A stretch of 64,000 bases of DNA from Mermis nigrescens (GCA_036768485.1 JAVLUZ010000747.1:1-64000), one strand, 5' to 3'; shown: positions 31,391 to 42,750, numbered from the stretch's first letter. A program made the numbers and translations. Notes: generated by a model not told the origin, from the sequence alone.

Positions 31391-31745
31391 TGCTGACCCC
31401 CCCCTAAATAGCTGCTATCGCCGCCCCAGAACTGTCGATTTCTTGAAAAAATTGTAAAAAAGTATGCTTTTTTCGAGCGTTTTTAGCTCACTGTTGTCTG
31501 AGAAGTCTCAGATTCTCGGCGCTTCGCGCCATATACACATTTTCAGACTTGTTTAATTTTTTAGATTTTTTTCTGACTTTTTCAAATTTTTTAAAATATT
31601 TTCATTTTCTAGGAAAAATGAGCAATGTCCGAAACGTCTAAAAACAGCGTTTTGACATGTACCCGACGTTTTTTAGCCAAAACCGGAACTTTTTGAAAAT
31701 TTTTTAGGTCTGACCCTCCCCCGCCCGCAGAACTTCTATGTTGTA
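31391..31745 (+). repeat. Repeat family C with an exact mini-hairpin
   Basis: Starts at a C-run and includes AACTGTCGATTTCTTG, the exact GGCGCTTCGCGCC at 31518-31530, and CATATACACATTTTCAGAC. It ends in a C-run with AGAACTTCTATG. Confidence 0.8.
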
Positions 31746-31766
31746 TATACAAGTATGGTTTGTATG

Positions 31767-31938
31767 CAGTGGCGGATCTAGGATTTTTCTAAGGGGGGGC
31801 GGAATCCTGATTTGGGCGGAAAAATTAGCTGTTTTAAGCCGAAAATCGCTAAAAATCGCTCAAAAATGCTTAATTTTGCGCACTATTTTGGGCCAATGGG
31901 GGGGGGCGGCCGCCCCCCGCCCCCTAAATCCGCCCCTG
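31767..31938 (+). mobile_element. Family D MITE, complete, 8-bp duplication
   Basis: CAGTGGCGGATCTAGG to AAATCCGCCCCTG, 172 bp. Perfect flanks TTTGTATG (31759-31766, 31939-31946). Confidence 0.95.
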
Positions 31939-32277
31939 TTTGTATGGTTACACTGACGAATGTATATTCTGTTTATGACCAAAAAATGGTTGAAAAAATA
32001 CGCAAAATAACGGCTAGGTCTGGTCGAAATTTGGGGGTCGGCGAAAGATATCAGATTTTTTGGCCTATCCCTGTCTTAAATGCAGGTACGCATATGATTT
32101 TTGTGATTATTTTCGAGCATTTTTCAAAATATTCTATACATTAGGCATTAAAATCTTTTCAGGCTACATTTTGCAATTATCTGCTTCTATCTTTTATTAT
32201 TTCTCGTATAAAGTTATTCCGACTGTATTATCGAAAATGATTAATACATTATGCAATATTGTAATAATAATTAAAAC

Positions 32278-32345
32278 ATAATAATAATAATATTAATATT
32301 AATGATAATAATAATAATTATTATTTTTATTATTGTTATTACTTT
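32278..32345. repeat. AT-only microsatellite (AATn)
   Basis: Imperfect ATAATA/ATTATT trinucleotide run, self-complementary, shortly upstream of exon 5. Confidence 0.85.
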
Positions 32346-32397
32346 TGTAAACTATTACTGTATTCTATTATTGTTGTATTTTTAATTCCGGCTGCAG

Positions 32398-32473
32398 ACT
32401 GAGCAAGGAACGGCTTTACACGCAGCAGCTTTAGCGGGCAAAATTGACGCAGTAAAACTATTGCTACAGAAAG
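32398..32473 (+). CDS. ANKS1: ANKS1-like exon 5 (ankyrin repeat 7)
   Basis: Acceptor GGCTGCAG, donor AAAG|GTAAGT, phase 0 in and phase 1 out. Product TEQGTALHAAALAGKIDAVK plus LLLQK, matching TEKGSALHEAALFGKVDVVRVLL of vertebrate ANKS1. Only 76 bases, too short to show as a long open frame; found by phase and homology. Confidence 0.92.
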
Positions 32474-33154
32474 GTAAGTTAAGAATTTAGTTTGAGAAAT
32501 ATCCAATGATGCCGATTTCTTTTACCTTATTTTTAAATTAAATTGATCTTCATTAATATATATGCCAACTTAAGTTAATCCTTTCGTATATAATTCAATG
32601 TTTTGTAAACAAATTACACAATTTAAGAAATCAAAATATAATATTTTAAAAATTTGAAAAATAAAATTAATTAATTAATTTGAAAATAATTAAATGTTTT
32701 TTTAATAAATTTTCCATATAATTTAAAATAATTGGTTTTGATCAATTCGAACAATGGAATAATTCGATAAAGGTTAATTTATAATTTAAACGTTTCGATT
32801 TTTCCAAGTTCTTCAAGTTTAAAGCATAATTTTGATAATAATTTCGATTTAATTCCACTTTTTGAATTTCATTTTCTTCCTATTTTTTCAAATCATTCAT
32901 TATTGACGATGAGCGACTGCTTTGAAAATGCATAATCTGCACGTAAAATAAGCGGATTGCATTTTTTAAATCGTCAGAAATTTTGGCGCTCCATTTTTTA
33001 AACGAATTTTTAAGGAAATTTTGTGAATTGTTCTTTAATTTTTGAATTTTTTTTCAATTTTCAGAAAATTTAAATTGAAGATTTTGAATATGCTTAGTTT
33101 TTTTCTTTACAAACAAACCTTAGAGATTATTTGTAAAGAAATATTTTGTGGGTG

Positions 33155-33320
33155 AGACCCGAATTCTTGGGGTCTGGGTTGGGTCTCCAAATTTTCAGTT
33201 GTCGGAAAAGGGTAAAAAAATGGTGGTTAAGCGAGAAACCGCGCAATTTTTTATGTTTCTCAACGAGCTCTTATTTATTGGCATCAATAAATTCAAAAAA
33301 CGTAAAATTAGAAAAAAATT
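33155..33320 (+). repeat. Repeat family A, degenerate
   Basis: Retains AAAAAATGGTGGTTAAGCG, GTTTCTCAACGAGCTC and TATTGGCATCAATAAATTC, with several substitutions. Confidence 0.6.
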
Positions 33321-33534
33321 GAGGCCTTTTCATGTTTGACAAGCACATCATGGAATGTCGCCTCTTATAAAAAATATTTCATTTTTATTAGCTCTCTTAT
33401 GAATCATCGAGGTTTACAATTTTAAACTTTAAATTTGAATTAAAACGCCTTTAACACATCGGCCTTCAGTTCATACACACAAAAAACACATAATAATTAC
33501 CATTCAATCGGGGCCTTCCCCAACCGTACCTTGG

Positions 33535-33770
33535 TGTGGGGGGCTGAGTTGGAGGTATGCATCCCCCAGAAACCGAAATACCCCACAGAATTCAATTTTT
33601 GAAATTTGTTTTCCTGTTTTTTCGCAATTTTTCGATGCCAATGGATAGGGCTCGATGAGAAACGTTGAAAAATGGTGTTTTTCGCCAAACCACCATTTTT
33701 AAGGCCATTTTCTCACCTTTGAAATAGTTTCGCGCCCCCTACCCCAGAGCTTTGCCCCCGCCCACCTATG
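33535..33770 (-). repeat. Repeat family A
   Basis: Reverse copy: TGCATCCCCCAGAAACC, TTTTTCGATGCCAATGG, GAGAAACGTTGAAAAATGGT, CCCGCCCACCTATG. Confidence 0.85.
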
Positions 33771-34148
33771 TCCCCAACACATTCAAATGCTCGAAATATT
33801 CAGCGCCCGGCTATTTTGAGAAATCCGCTTTAGTTTTTTTTAATGAAAAACAACTAAGAAATGCTCGGTTTATGCCCAAAAAATCAAAATTTTGGTTTTT
33901 ACTGTGTAGTCTGGGCGGAAAGTGGCCGTCCGATTTTGCCCTAGGGCACCAAGCACGTTAAAGAGTTTGTTAAAACGAATTAGGCGCTTTACACTGTGCG
34001 CACTTTACAGAAGTATTATCACTTTAAAAGCACTTCACACGATCAGGTTGTCACTTTAAACAAAGAAATAAAAAATATTAAATAAAAGCAAAAAATATAA
34101 AAGCGAAACATTTGAATTTTCATTCATCTTTACCCCTTCGGAATTTAG

Positions 34149-34289
34149 GCGTAAATGTTTCGGCGAAGGATTTCGCCGGTCGGACGGCCGTCCAGCTACT
34201 GGAGGAGCATAAGAGCCAAAAATCGGGCAATTTGGCCCACACTGTCAAAAATTTGGATGTTTGGCAAAACTGCATCGTTTTGATTCAAA
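34149..34289 (+). CDS. ANKS1: ANKS1-like exon 6 (last ankyrin repeat)
   Basis: Enters in phase 1 (G|GC, glycine) and leaves in phase 1 at TTCAAA|GTACGG. Product GVNVSAKDFAGRTAVQLLEE then HKSQKSGNLAHTVKNLDVWQ matches GIDANIKDSLGRTVLDILKEHPSQKSLQIATLL of vertebrate ANKS1, the end of the ankyrin block. The shared KDxxGRT...LxEHxSQKS wording is one of the strongest family signatures in the window. Confidence 0.9.
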
Positions 34290-35271
34290 GTACGGTCCTT
34301 TTTTCCGTTACGTCTCATGGAATTTTTTAGGACTTCTATGCCACAGTTGTTTTTTAGATTTTAATTTTTAATTTTTAAATTTAAAATAATTTTTAATTTT
34401 AATAAAATTTTAGTTTTAATCCATAATTATACATATCTTAATTAAATTATGTTTTTATTTTTATTCGATTTAAACTTTTGCATCGATTTTTACATTTTTC
34501 AAGCAATTAACGCGCGCTATGATATATTTTTTATATTTTGAATTTAATCGTGTTCTTAATGCGTTGATATCGAATTCTCGCTCAGCCGAATTATTTAGAA
34601 ATCAGGTCCAATATACTATACGCCCAGTCACGTAGCTGTGGGGGGGACTGGGGGGTCCGGACCCCCTAAAATTCAGAAAAAACCGGAAAAATAGGACTTT
34701 TTACACGTTATTTTGTGCTATTTTTGGCTTAGACCCCCCCCAAAATTGGTGTTGGTCCCCCCCCAAATAGGAGGGCCAGCTACGTGCCTGTATACGCTGC
34801 GATTTAGTAGATTCAATTATTTGCTTATTTAACACTCATTAATGCAACAGAGGGATGCAATTAAATAATCGATAAAATTATTTTAAATAAATTAAGAATA
34901 ATTGATGTATTTTAAAATTTTTATAATTTGCCTAAAATTTTTTCGAATATTTTTTTACATGTTTGTTTAAACTCTTTTGTTTTTATTGAAATTTTCTTAA
35001 TTCGTTTGGCGGAAAATTTTAAACCAACAAAAAAGTATAAAATAGGCCAAAAAATGTAAGTTTTTGAGCCTCCTATATGTACATTCAAGAATTAATTTTT
35101 AATTTAAAAATTCCTCATTCAATACCGTTTTTATAATTTAAGATAGAGCTCATCTGCTCACTTACTTTGTGATTGCTAATAAATTCCAAAAATAATGCTA
35201 ACCAATTTATGCTTAAAATTTGGCCCATTTTTTGGAGCTCTAATTAAATTTTTTGTGCCGGTTTCCCTTAG
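34290..35271 (+). other. Intron 6
   Basis: GTACGG...TTCCCTTAG. AT-rich, with one MITE at 34624-34790. Confidence 0.75.
34624..34790. mobile_element. Short TIR element, ends CAGTCACGTAGCTG/CAGCTACGTGCCTG
   Basis: 167 bp with inverted ends and inner G-run/C-run arms (GGGGGGGACTGGGG, CCCCCCCCAAAT). Flanks share TATACGC (34617-34623, 34791-34797), consistent with a 7-8-bp hAT-type duplication. No coding. Confidence 0.85.
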
Positions 35272-35748
35272 GTTACGTTAAAAGTGATCAAAAATTGTCA
35301 GTCTGTCCGGATTCGGCGTATAAAAACGCGCCCGAATCCGTTTGGAAGGCCGCCCAACCCGGCTTTGGCCCCCCGACCCCCGAAAATTGCCGAAATTCGT
35401 TAAAAGGCGGCGACTTCAAAGAGAACATTCTTACCGTAAATACGGATAATTTGCGATTATTATCGTCTTTCGACGATAACGACAATTACAATAATCGTAA
35501 CAACGACAGTAATAATAACGTGGAAAAATATCGCAACGGCAGCCCCGACGATTCTACTTCGATTAGTTTGACCCCTGACCCGAGTCCGAGGCCCAGCTCG
35601 TCGGATCAATGCCCCGAGGGCTCGTCCAATCTCGGATTGGGCGCATTTTTGGATCGGTCCGATAAGGGACAATTGAGGCTTAATTTTTGCTCCTATCAAG
35701 CCCCGCCTGAGCATCAGCACCTTGGGGATACTGTAGCCGCATTGATAT
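35272..35748 (+). CDS. ANKS1: ANKS1-like exon 7 (linker, low complexity)
   Basis: Largest exon. Enters in phase 1, leaves in phase 1 at TTGATAT|GTATGT. The product begins SYVKSDQKLSVCPDSAYKN. It has an Asn/Asp-rich run (about residues 65-90 of the exon product) and a Ser/Pro-rich part (SLTPDPSPRPSSSDQC), then GDTVAALI at the end. It lies between the ankyrin block and the SAM domains, where ANKS1 proteins carry a long disordered, phosphorylatable linker. Coding status rests on frame continuity, phase and composition; little residue conservation is expected here. Confidence 0.82.
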
Positions 35749-36819
35749 GTATGTTACACTACTCGCCACGAATGTTTACGCTTTAAAAGCTTCTAGAGCT
35801 TGTAAGGGTTATATCTTTAACACGTCGGTCCTATTTCCGCCCACGCACGACCGGCGTGTTAAACATATATGCCTTAACAAGCCCTATCATCCTATGGAGC
35901 ATATTAAAACGTAAACATTCGTCGCGAGCACTGTAGATTGTTTTTTATATATTTATTTATTTATATATTTATTTATTTATTTATTTATTATATCTATTAT
36001 TTTGTTTATTCACTTTTATTTCTTCCGGCCGAGGCTATGTGACAATGTTTTGCTGAAAAAGTTATTCAATGTCATATGCGCATATGCTTACATCGGTTTT
36101 TCATCTAATTTTTTTGTCTTATCATGTTTTATTTGTTTAAAAAAATGATATCAGAAATATTATCATTGATATTTATTAATCAATTTTTTCTTCCCACGTG
36201 ACGATATTATCCTGAAAAACTTATTATGTTAGTCGCATTTGTATATCCGTTTATTTATTTAAAATAATATAAAAAATTTGATAGTCGGTCTTTATTGATT
36301 ACTTTATTTATTTTTTAAATTTTATTATTATTAATTGTTATGTATATTATTTTTTATTTTCATAATATATTTTTATTATATTATTATGTACTCTTTTACA
36401 CATGTTTCACATATTTTTTCATCCCTTTTATACATCATTTTTTAGAAATACAAGTGTAGCCGACTGGTCCCGGGGTAGGGGGTCATCTAGGGAGCTAAAC
36501 TGGTCTAAATGCCGTATTAATGTGATACGTAACAATGCCAAATCCCGTTTCCGGTTAATTTTACGCATTTTTGCAGCAGACTGCTAATTTTCATTCATTT
36601 TTGGCCTTTATTTTGCCTTATTTTCAGTAAAAAATTTATTTCCATTCTCAATTGTTATTTTCCTTTTATTTGTTTTATTTTTATATTTTATTCATTTTTA
36701 ATTTTTTTATTCGTGCAAATTTTTGTTTTCTTAGTCAAAAATTTAACCATTACGGACATATCGCTACAGTATGCTCTGTTAACACCTTTTGATTCTCCTA
36801 CTTCCGCCCTTTAAAACAG
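35749..36819 (+). other. Intron 7
   Basis: GTATGT...TTAAAACAG. Very AT-rich, with a TTTA-rich microsatellite at about 35947-35992 and repeated TTATT strings. No gene. Confidence 0.75.
35945..35995. repeat. (TTTA)n microsatellite
   Basis: About ten TTTA units with TATA interruptions. Confidence 0.85.
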
Positions 36820-37002
36820 CCGGAACGGGATACGATAACGTGCAGTCTAATATGATGAGCTACGATAATGTGCCGGGCCAGGATAAATTTTGGACGCATA
36901 AATGCCGTTCCGATTTTTGTTCCGGTTGCGCAAAGCACGGTCAGTATTACTGTGGATTCAACGCTATTTTACAGCTTGATACTAATCACGAGCTTCCTAT
37001 AT
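36820..37002 (+). CDS. ANKS1: ANKS1-like exon 8 (linker, YDNV motifs)
   Basis: Enters in phase 1 (T|CC, serine). Product GTGYDNVQSNMMSYDNVPGQ then DKFWTHKCRSDFCSGCAKHG. Two YDNV repeats echo the GNYDNVPRH of exon 9, tyrosine motifs of a kind that could be SH2-binding when phosphorylated (inference). Two donors fit the required phase 1: CCTATAT|GTATCT at 37002 (given) and GCACG|GTCAGT at 36939, a better consensus match that would drop 21 residues. Splicing may be alternative. Confidence 0.72.
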
Positions 37003-37466
37003 GTATCTTTACGATTTCGTGTTATTGTACAAATGGTCTCCGAATTTTTTCGAACGAATTGAGAATTTAGTCGTAAAATATTACAGTATGCTATGTGTAA
37101 AATATTAATATTGAAATATTACAGTATGCTATGTATCATCCATAGAGTATATCGTTGTTTGCATTTTTTTCTATTTTTTATTACGAGTATGTTAGCAGTT
37201 TTATTTTTTAAATTATTTTCTACTTTTTTTAATTTTACATTCAGGTTTTCAGTTTCTGTAACCGAGAATGGTCTGCAATATATGTAAATAAGCTAAATTA
37301 AGAACGGTATGCATACTATGGTATTGTTTATAAAAAATGTCCGAATTTCGGAGACAACGGATAGAAAGCATACGAATAGTAGAGTGAACGTTTAAAAAAG
37401 TAAATTTTGGATCAGTCTGATGACTGACTAATGATTTCATATTTTTTATTGAAAGGATTTATTGCT

Positions 37467-38700
37467 TACTAGCTGAACTGCCCGGCGTTGTCCGGGCTGA
37501 ACTTAGGCCCGATAGCTATATGGAATTGAGATGTCTCTTGAATTTTTTTCTATTTTTTTTACGTTTAATGTTTTTGATATATTTCTAAAAACAATTGTTG
37601 GTAAAGACCATATTTTATTTTTTGGATTTTTCAAATGTTTTTTTGTCAACCATTTTTTGATCAAACCCATATTTTTGACGTTACAGAATGGTTTTGAAAA
37701 TTCTTCAGCCAAAATCATATTTTTGATGTTTTGGGGTGTTCTGGAAATTTTTTTGGTCAAACTTATATTTTTGATGTTTTGGGATGTTTTTGGAAAATTT
37801 TTCTGGTCAAACCATATTTTTGATGTTTTAAAATTTTTTGTTTGTTGTCAGCAAAGGGTGTCATATATCACGTGATATCTTAGATCACTCATATGTTATA
37901 GCAGAAGGTATCTCCTATCTTATATCACTGCATGTTATGGCACAGACAGGGTATCTTATATCACATCATTGTACCGGATAGCATTGCCCATCTTGTAGCA
38001 TTGTGTAGGCTATATTACGCCCGATCCTATGTTATGACGCACCCAGGTACGCCTTTCGCTTCACCCCTGTACATTTTTTTGATCAATTCACTATTTCCGA
38101 CGTTACAGAATGGTTTCGAAAATTCTTTAACCAAAATCATATTTTTGATGTTTTGGAATGTTCTGGAAATTTTTTTGGTCAAACCTATATTTTTGATGGT
38201 TTGGGATGTTTTGGAACATTTTTTGGTCAAACCATATTTTTGATGTTTAAAAACTTTTTGTTTGTTGTAGCAACAGGAGTATATATCATCGTGATATCTT
38301 ATATCACTCATACGTTATAGCAGAGGTTATCTCCCATCTTAACCGTATAGCATTGCCCATCTTGTAGCATTATGTAGGCTATATTACGTCCGATCCTATG
38401 TTATGACGCGCGCAGCGGCAAAAGTACCGTTACCCAAAAATAGTGTAAACTTAATTTATTCCTATTTTCGAAATTTGGCAAAAACAATGTATGTCCCGAA
38501 ATCGGCCATGCTTATGTATAGGGACGCCTCCCGCTTCACCCATGTACAGGGTGCATGGGTGGGGTTGGTGAAATTTAAATGTTGCTACTACACCCCCAGC
38601 CGGTAGGCCGAGCTCGGGCCGAAATGTCAGCCCACCAAGTGTCATGGGGCCGGAGCCAAACCCCGGACATACAAACAAACTTTCACAAATATATATTATA
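37467..38700 (+). mobile_element. Element starting ACTAGCTGAACTGCCCGG, no coding
   Basis: The left end TACTAGCTGAACTGCCCGGC and the right end CGGACATACAAACAAACTTT followed by CACAAATATATATTA resemble a pair of termini I have seen on a widespread class of non-coding elements in invertebrate genomes; superfamily not assigned. The interior is a ~390-bp duplication (see next entry) followed by a CACCCATGTACAGGG-type segment. Target duplications were not resolved. Confidence 0.5.
37590..38400 (+). repeat. Tandem duplication, two ~360-430-bp units
   Basis: Both units run through GACGTTACAGAATGGTTT, ATCATATTTTTGATGTTTTG, GGTCAAACCATATTTTTGAT, TATCTTATATCACTCAT-like blocks and a GTAGCATTGTGTAGGCTATA-like block. 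Inside each unit, CATATTTTTGATGTTT itself repeats four to five times at ~60-bp spacing, so the period is nested. Confidence 0.85.
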
Positions 38701-38889
38701 TCCAATCAACTGAACTAGTACAAATGCTGGGATGATTAATTAGTATGTAACACATTTTTCTCACGGTCTATCTCATTCACTGACTAGACTGCAAGTTTGA
38801 ATTCTAAATATTAAATTGTAATCTCCAGTGGCGTTGCTGGCCTTTCGATTTTGGCGGGAACGAAAATTGTTAACTTGGATACAGACATG

Positions 38890-39310
38890 GGCAGAGCATA
38901 GGAATTCGTGTGAGGAGGGGGAAAGTGAAATTTTCAATTGTAATTTTGGGCCCAGAAATGGTGGGTACGCGTCAAAAACATTGTTTTTCGGCGTTCCTGA
39001 CTAAATTCCATCTCCTTGAGCATATAAACAGAAAAACTTACCGATAAAGCCAAAAAAGTTGGACAAAGTGTACAAAATGTGGTCAACATAGGGGTATATG
39101 GCGCGAAGCGCCGGAAATTTGACATTTTTGAGCAAATAGACAGCTAAACACGCTTAAAAAGCACCTTCTTTACGAATTTTTAGGATTTTTGTTGGAAACA
39201 TTTGAAAAATCGCGGATTCTAATTCTAGGGGTGGGGTGAAAGAATTTCTTGGAACGAGGGGGGAGTGGAATTCCTTCAAGGGAACGGATAAAAACCCCCT
39301 GAACTCCTCT
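38890..39310 (-). repeat. Repeat family C with an exact mini-hairpin
   Basis: Reverse copy: GCATAGGAATTCGTGTGAGG, the exact GGCGCGAAGCGCC at 39100-39112, CAAATAGACAGCTAAACACGC, GGATTCTAATTCTAGGGG. A second exact hairpin follows at 39480-39492 in unrelated AT-rich DNA. Confidence 0.8.
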
Positions 39311-40080
39311 CTCCAGATTTAAATATGGTTGAATATCTCAACAACTACTAACGGATTGGCAAAAATTATGGTATTTTCAGCTTTTCGTAAGGATATCTAC
39401 ACATTGAAGAGGAAAAATTTTGAAAAATCAAAGGGAATTTTATTTATTATAAACAAATATGTTGTACATAAATAAATGAGGCGCGAAGCGCCAAAAATTT
39501 CTGGCTTATTAGCTCAAAAAGTGTGCAAAAATCTACATATTCTAGCGGTCTATAAGATACGCATTTGTTCCTTTGGGAGACCCCTGTAAAAATATTCATA
39601 CTTCCAAAATTTTGGAGGTCTAGTTTCCCAGCCCCCCCCCCTTACAGCTACGCCACTGCTCATCCCCTAGAATTTTTGGTTTTCCAATTGACGTTTTAGC
39701 CTTTTTGAACTCAATTTTCTGGACGCAATTATTGCACTGGAAAAATCAACAGAATTTCTGAAAACTTTCGAAGGTGGCATATGCCCCCAATGCCCCGCCC
39801 CGGCTACGCCTACGAACTGGATGGATCTAGTTTTTTATATTAGAACACAGAAACCTATATTAGTTATTTCAATTTTATATCTGTAACCACAAAATGAAGC
39901 AAAAAGCAAGCTAAGTGTGTATCTAGCAAGTTTCGAAAAAATTTTAACATTGTGAATATAATTACAACAAGGTATGTATGCCTTTACTGCTTCGCAAACA
40001 ACCACTTTTTAAAACAACAATCAACCAGAAAAATTGACCGCCGGTATAAATGGAAGACTCGCCTTCGTCCAGGAATGATC
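39311..40080. other. Intron 8, mixed
   Basis: Carries the 39480 hairpin, a C-run block at 39630-39650, and unassigned repeat debris around 39640-39810 (CAGCCCCCCCCCCTTACAGC, CTACGCCACTG). Confidence 0.4.
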
Positions 40081-40084
40081 CCAT

Positions 40085-40935
40085 CTCATCGAAATGAGGT
40101 GACAGACACAAACCTTCAAAAAACGTCTTTTTTTACACTAAAGTCGGAACTTTACACTTCTAAAAATAACTCAGTATTGAGTGTAAAGGAAAGCCAACAA
40201 TTGCGATGTGTAACCATTGACATGTAACTTATTTTTAGAATAGTTCGTCCCATCCAATTCAAAACCGCAATAGTTGACAGACAAAAAACGGTCAACATGT
40301 GTTTTCTTCCCCAGAGTTTTAACTTTACACCATTTGATTCAAGTCTGTATTGACGTTAAAGAAAGGTGTCCAAGTGGAATCTGTAACCCTTGAGATATAC
40401 TTTAGATTTATGTATAACACTTCGCACGCCCCGATTTATAACTGGAGCGGTTGACAACTACAAGAAGGTAAAAACATGTGTTTTTGTCCACCACCTAAGT
40501 TAAAACTTCAAATCGCCAGAATTAACTCCCTCTTCAGTTTACACAAACGCGGTTTAGTTCCTCGTTAGCCCTTTAAGCGTGGTACTTTTCCATAAATAGG
40601 TTTTCGGGGGACTCTATACGAAGAATTTGACAGACATAAACAAGTCGAAAACGCGACAAAAATCTGACATTACACCCGCATATTTTTGCACTCTTTACAC
40701 TCCCCCTTAACACATGCGAAATTAAAAAAACAAAAAATGGGGTTTCAGATAATTTGATTCTCTATATTGCTATAGTATTGAATTGCTATGAGACATTCAC
40801 ACTGATTTATGTAAACGCTAACTAAAAAAGCCGTCAAAAATCGCTATATGTTATAACGTTACGCCAAAACTTTACACGCTCATCATAAATTCGGCATTGA
40901 GTGTAAACTAAAAAAAGCGCATAATCTTTTTTATT
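40085..40935 (+). repeat. Degenerate tandem array, ~200-bp unit, about four copies
   Basis: Each unit has a GTTGACAGACA-like block, an ACATGTGTTTT-type block, a CTTTACACC/ACTTTACAC block, a TTGAGTGTAAA-like block and a TGTAACC-type block, in that order. Copies differ greatly from each other, so the array is old. The 91-codon frame at 39952-40227 lies across the first unit and is not convincing. Confidence 0.65.
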
Positions 40936-41104
40936 CCATATCGTTTAAAAAGCCGAACTTTCCAGACGTGTTCCGTTATAGCTGTAAGGGGCCTATATGT
41001 CGGGGGTGACAAGTATACTATATACTAGCGAAGAAAAATGCTCCGATGGAACAAAAACAGACGAATAAGTTGCACATGACTGGTAAAAACATATGGCCTA
41101 TATT

Positions 41105-41290
41105 GCATACAAGCGTAATAGGGGATGGGGAACCCTCACTCGAAGTTGTTCATCCCCTTTTTGGCAAAAACTTGCGTTTTTTGCAATTTTATATGTTTTT
41201 TTGTCATTCTCATCAAAAATAAGTTATTCATCCTATTAAAATGACCGACTCCCCCGCTGAAAATTTAAGCCGCTGCGGACCTAAGGTAAA
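41105..41290 (+). repeat. Repeat family B, partial
   Basis: GGGGATGGGGAACCCTCAC, TTTTTGGCAAAAACTTGCG, TGAAAATTTAAGCCGCTGC in family order. Confidence 0.7.
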
Positions 41291-41399
41291 ACAGCCAACT
41301 TTGGGTTCCGATTTTCATTAATTAATAAATAAATTAATTCAATAGAGGACTGGGTAATATCTTTTCTCCTGATTAGTTACGCTACCTATCAATTTAGCA

Positions 41400-41615
41400 T
41401 GACTCATACGTGAAACAGGGGGATGGGGATCCTCATCCACCTAAGCTTGATCGTCCCCCTTCTCTACCGCCGTTTTTGGAAGAAGTTGAAATTTTTGGCC
41501 GTTTTTGCATGTTTTTGCCATTTTTGGCCAAAAATTACAGGTCACTTACCACCCACCCCCACCGAAAATCGCCGGGGACCCCCACCTAAAATTTCGAGCC
41601 GTTGTGTATGGTATA
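41400..41615 (+). repeat. Repeat family B
   Basis: From CATACGTGAAACAGGGGGAT to AAATTTCGAGCCGTTGTGTA, in family order. Confidence 0.85.
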
Positions 41616-42169
41616 ACTGATGAAAAATTCACTCGGCCTTCCTCTCTTGTTTTATTCTGAAATTAATCGATTAATCAATAGAAATTAAATTTGTAATTAT
41701 GTATGTATTGATCGATTGAGGCAATCATTATTAAACAAACTCGGTTATTTGTTTGTTAAATTGAAACTTCGACTTATTTTCGTCACGGGTTGCCAGACTG
41801 GCAGTAGTACTTTACGAAATGTAATAAATTAATCATTATTGATTATTATTTTTTGCGCTAGGTCGCTCGTTATCTATTAGAAAATTTAAAAATAAAAAAC
41901 TAAAAGCTAGAAAAGATAATGAAATAATAAAATAAATCATATTGGAACAATTAACGCGGATGTTGTTATGAAGGATGCCTTGTTTTTCGAATAGTTCTGT
42001 CTGTGGAAAGCTTCTGAATAAATATTTTGGTGGATTTTTAATTCTAATCGTTTCGATTCGAGCTATTTCTGAAATTCAAGAGTTTTTCATTTTCTCAATT
42101 TCGAAGTCCTGGAAGCCGAAATGTCGAATTGAGAATTTGTCCGAATCGTCAATTTGGAGACTTTTCGAA

Positions 42170-42283
42170 TTTTCTCGTTTTTTTGCTCTAGAAAGATAAA
42201 GCATCATCAGAAACGCTGAAAAACGATGTTTCTGACGCGTACCTATCATTTTCGGACCCCAACAAAAGGCACTTTATAACTTC
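42170..42283 (+). repeat. Repeat family C, left part
   Basis: GCTCTAGAAAGATAAAGCATC, GAAAAACGATGTTTCTGACG and GGCACTTTATAACTTC, interrupted by the next element and resuming at 42751. Confidence 0.8.
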
Positions 42284-42742
42284 TACAATTTACCCCCCAG
42301 CGTTTTTTAGCCGATCCATATAAGCTACGGTAACCAAACTTTACAAGGAGATAGCTATAAGCCTATTGTACTAATCTGGCAAAATTGATTAACTTACGGT
42401 GTAAACTTACTGCTTAAAAAGAAAATTTAAAAAAAAACTTACTCTACCTTACTTTAAACTTACTTTAAACTTACTTTTTTTAAACTTACTTTTTTCAAAT
42501 GTAGGATGTTGATTGAGTTACAAAAAACTGTTTTGTTTGAAACCCACCGAATCGTTTACAATTTTTAGATGCCGTTAGTACGTTGTAAACTGTGAGTGTG
42601 AAGCAGTAAGTTTACACCGTAAGTTAATCAATCTTGCCAGATTAGTACAATAGGCTTATAACTATCTCCTTGTAAAGTATGGTTTACTGTAGCTTATATG
42701 GATCGGCTAAAAACGCTGGGGCGTAAATTATATACTAGATCC
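42284..42742. mobile_element. Foldback MITE in family C, 8-bp duplication
   Basis: Arms 42290-42418 and 42600-42730 are near-perfect inverse copies (CCAGCGTTTTTTAGCCGATC against GATCGGCTAAAAACGCTGG). Flanks ATAACTTC at 42276-42283 and 42743-42750 match exactly, and family C reads through once the element is removed. The loop contains repeated CTTACTTTAAACTTAC units. Confidence 0.88.
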
Positions 42743-42750
42743 ATAACTTC

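Larger units (their letters stand above)
32474..34148 (+). other. Intron 5
   Basis: GTAAGT...GAATTTAG. The first 650 bases are AT-rich and unique. The rest carries two family A copies (33155-33320 degenerate forward, 33535-33770 reverse). Confidence 0.75.

Noticed and set aside
35253..35271. Start of the exon 7 open frame as a separate gene start
   Set aside because: Splice acceptor CCCTTAG and phase agreement with exon 6 show that it is an internal exon.
35288..35720. Minus-strand open frames over exon 7
   Set aside because: Shadows of the coding exon on the other strand.
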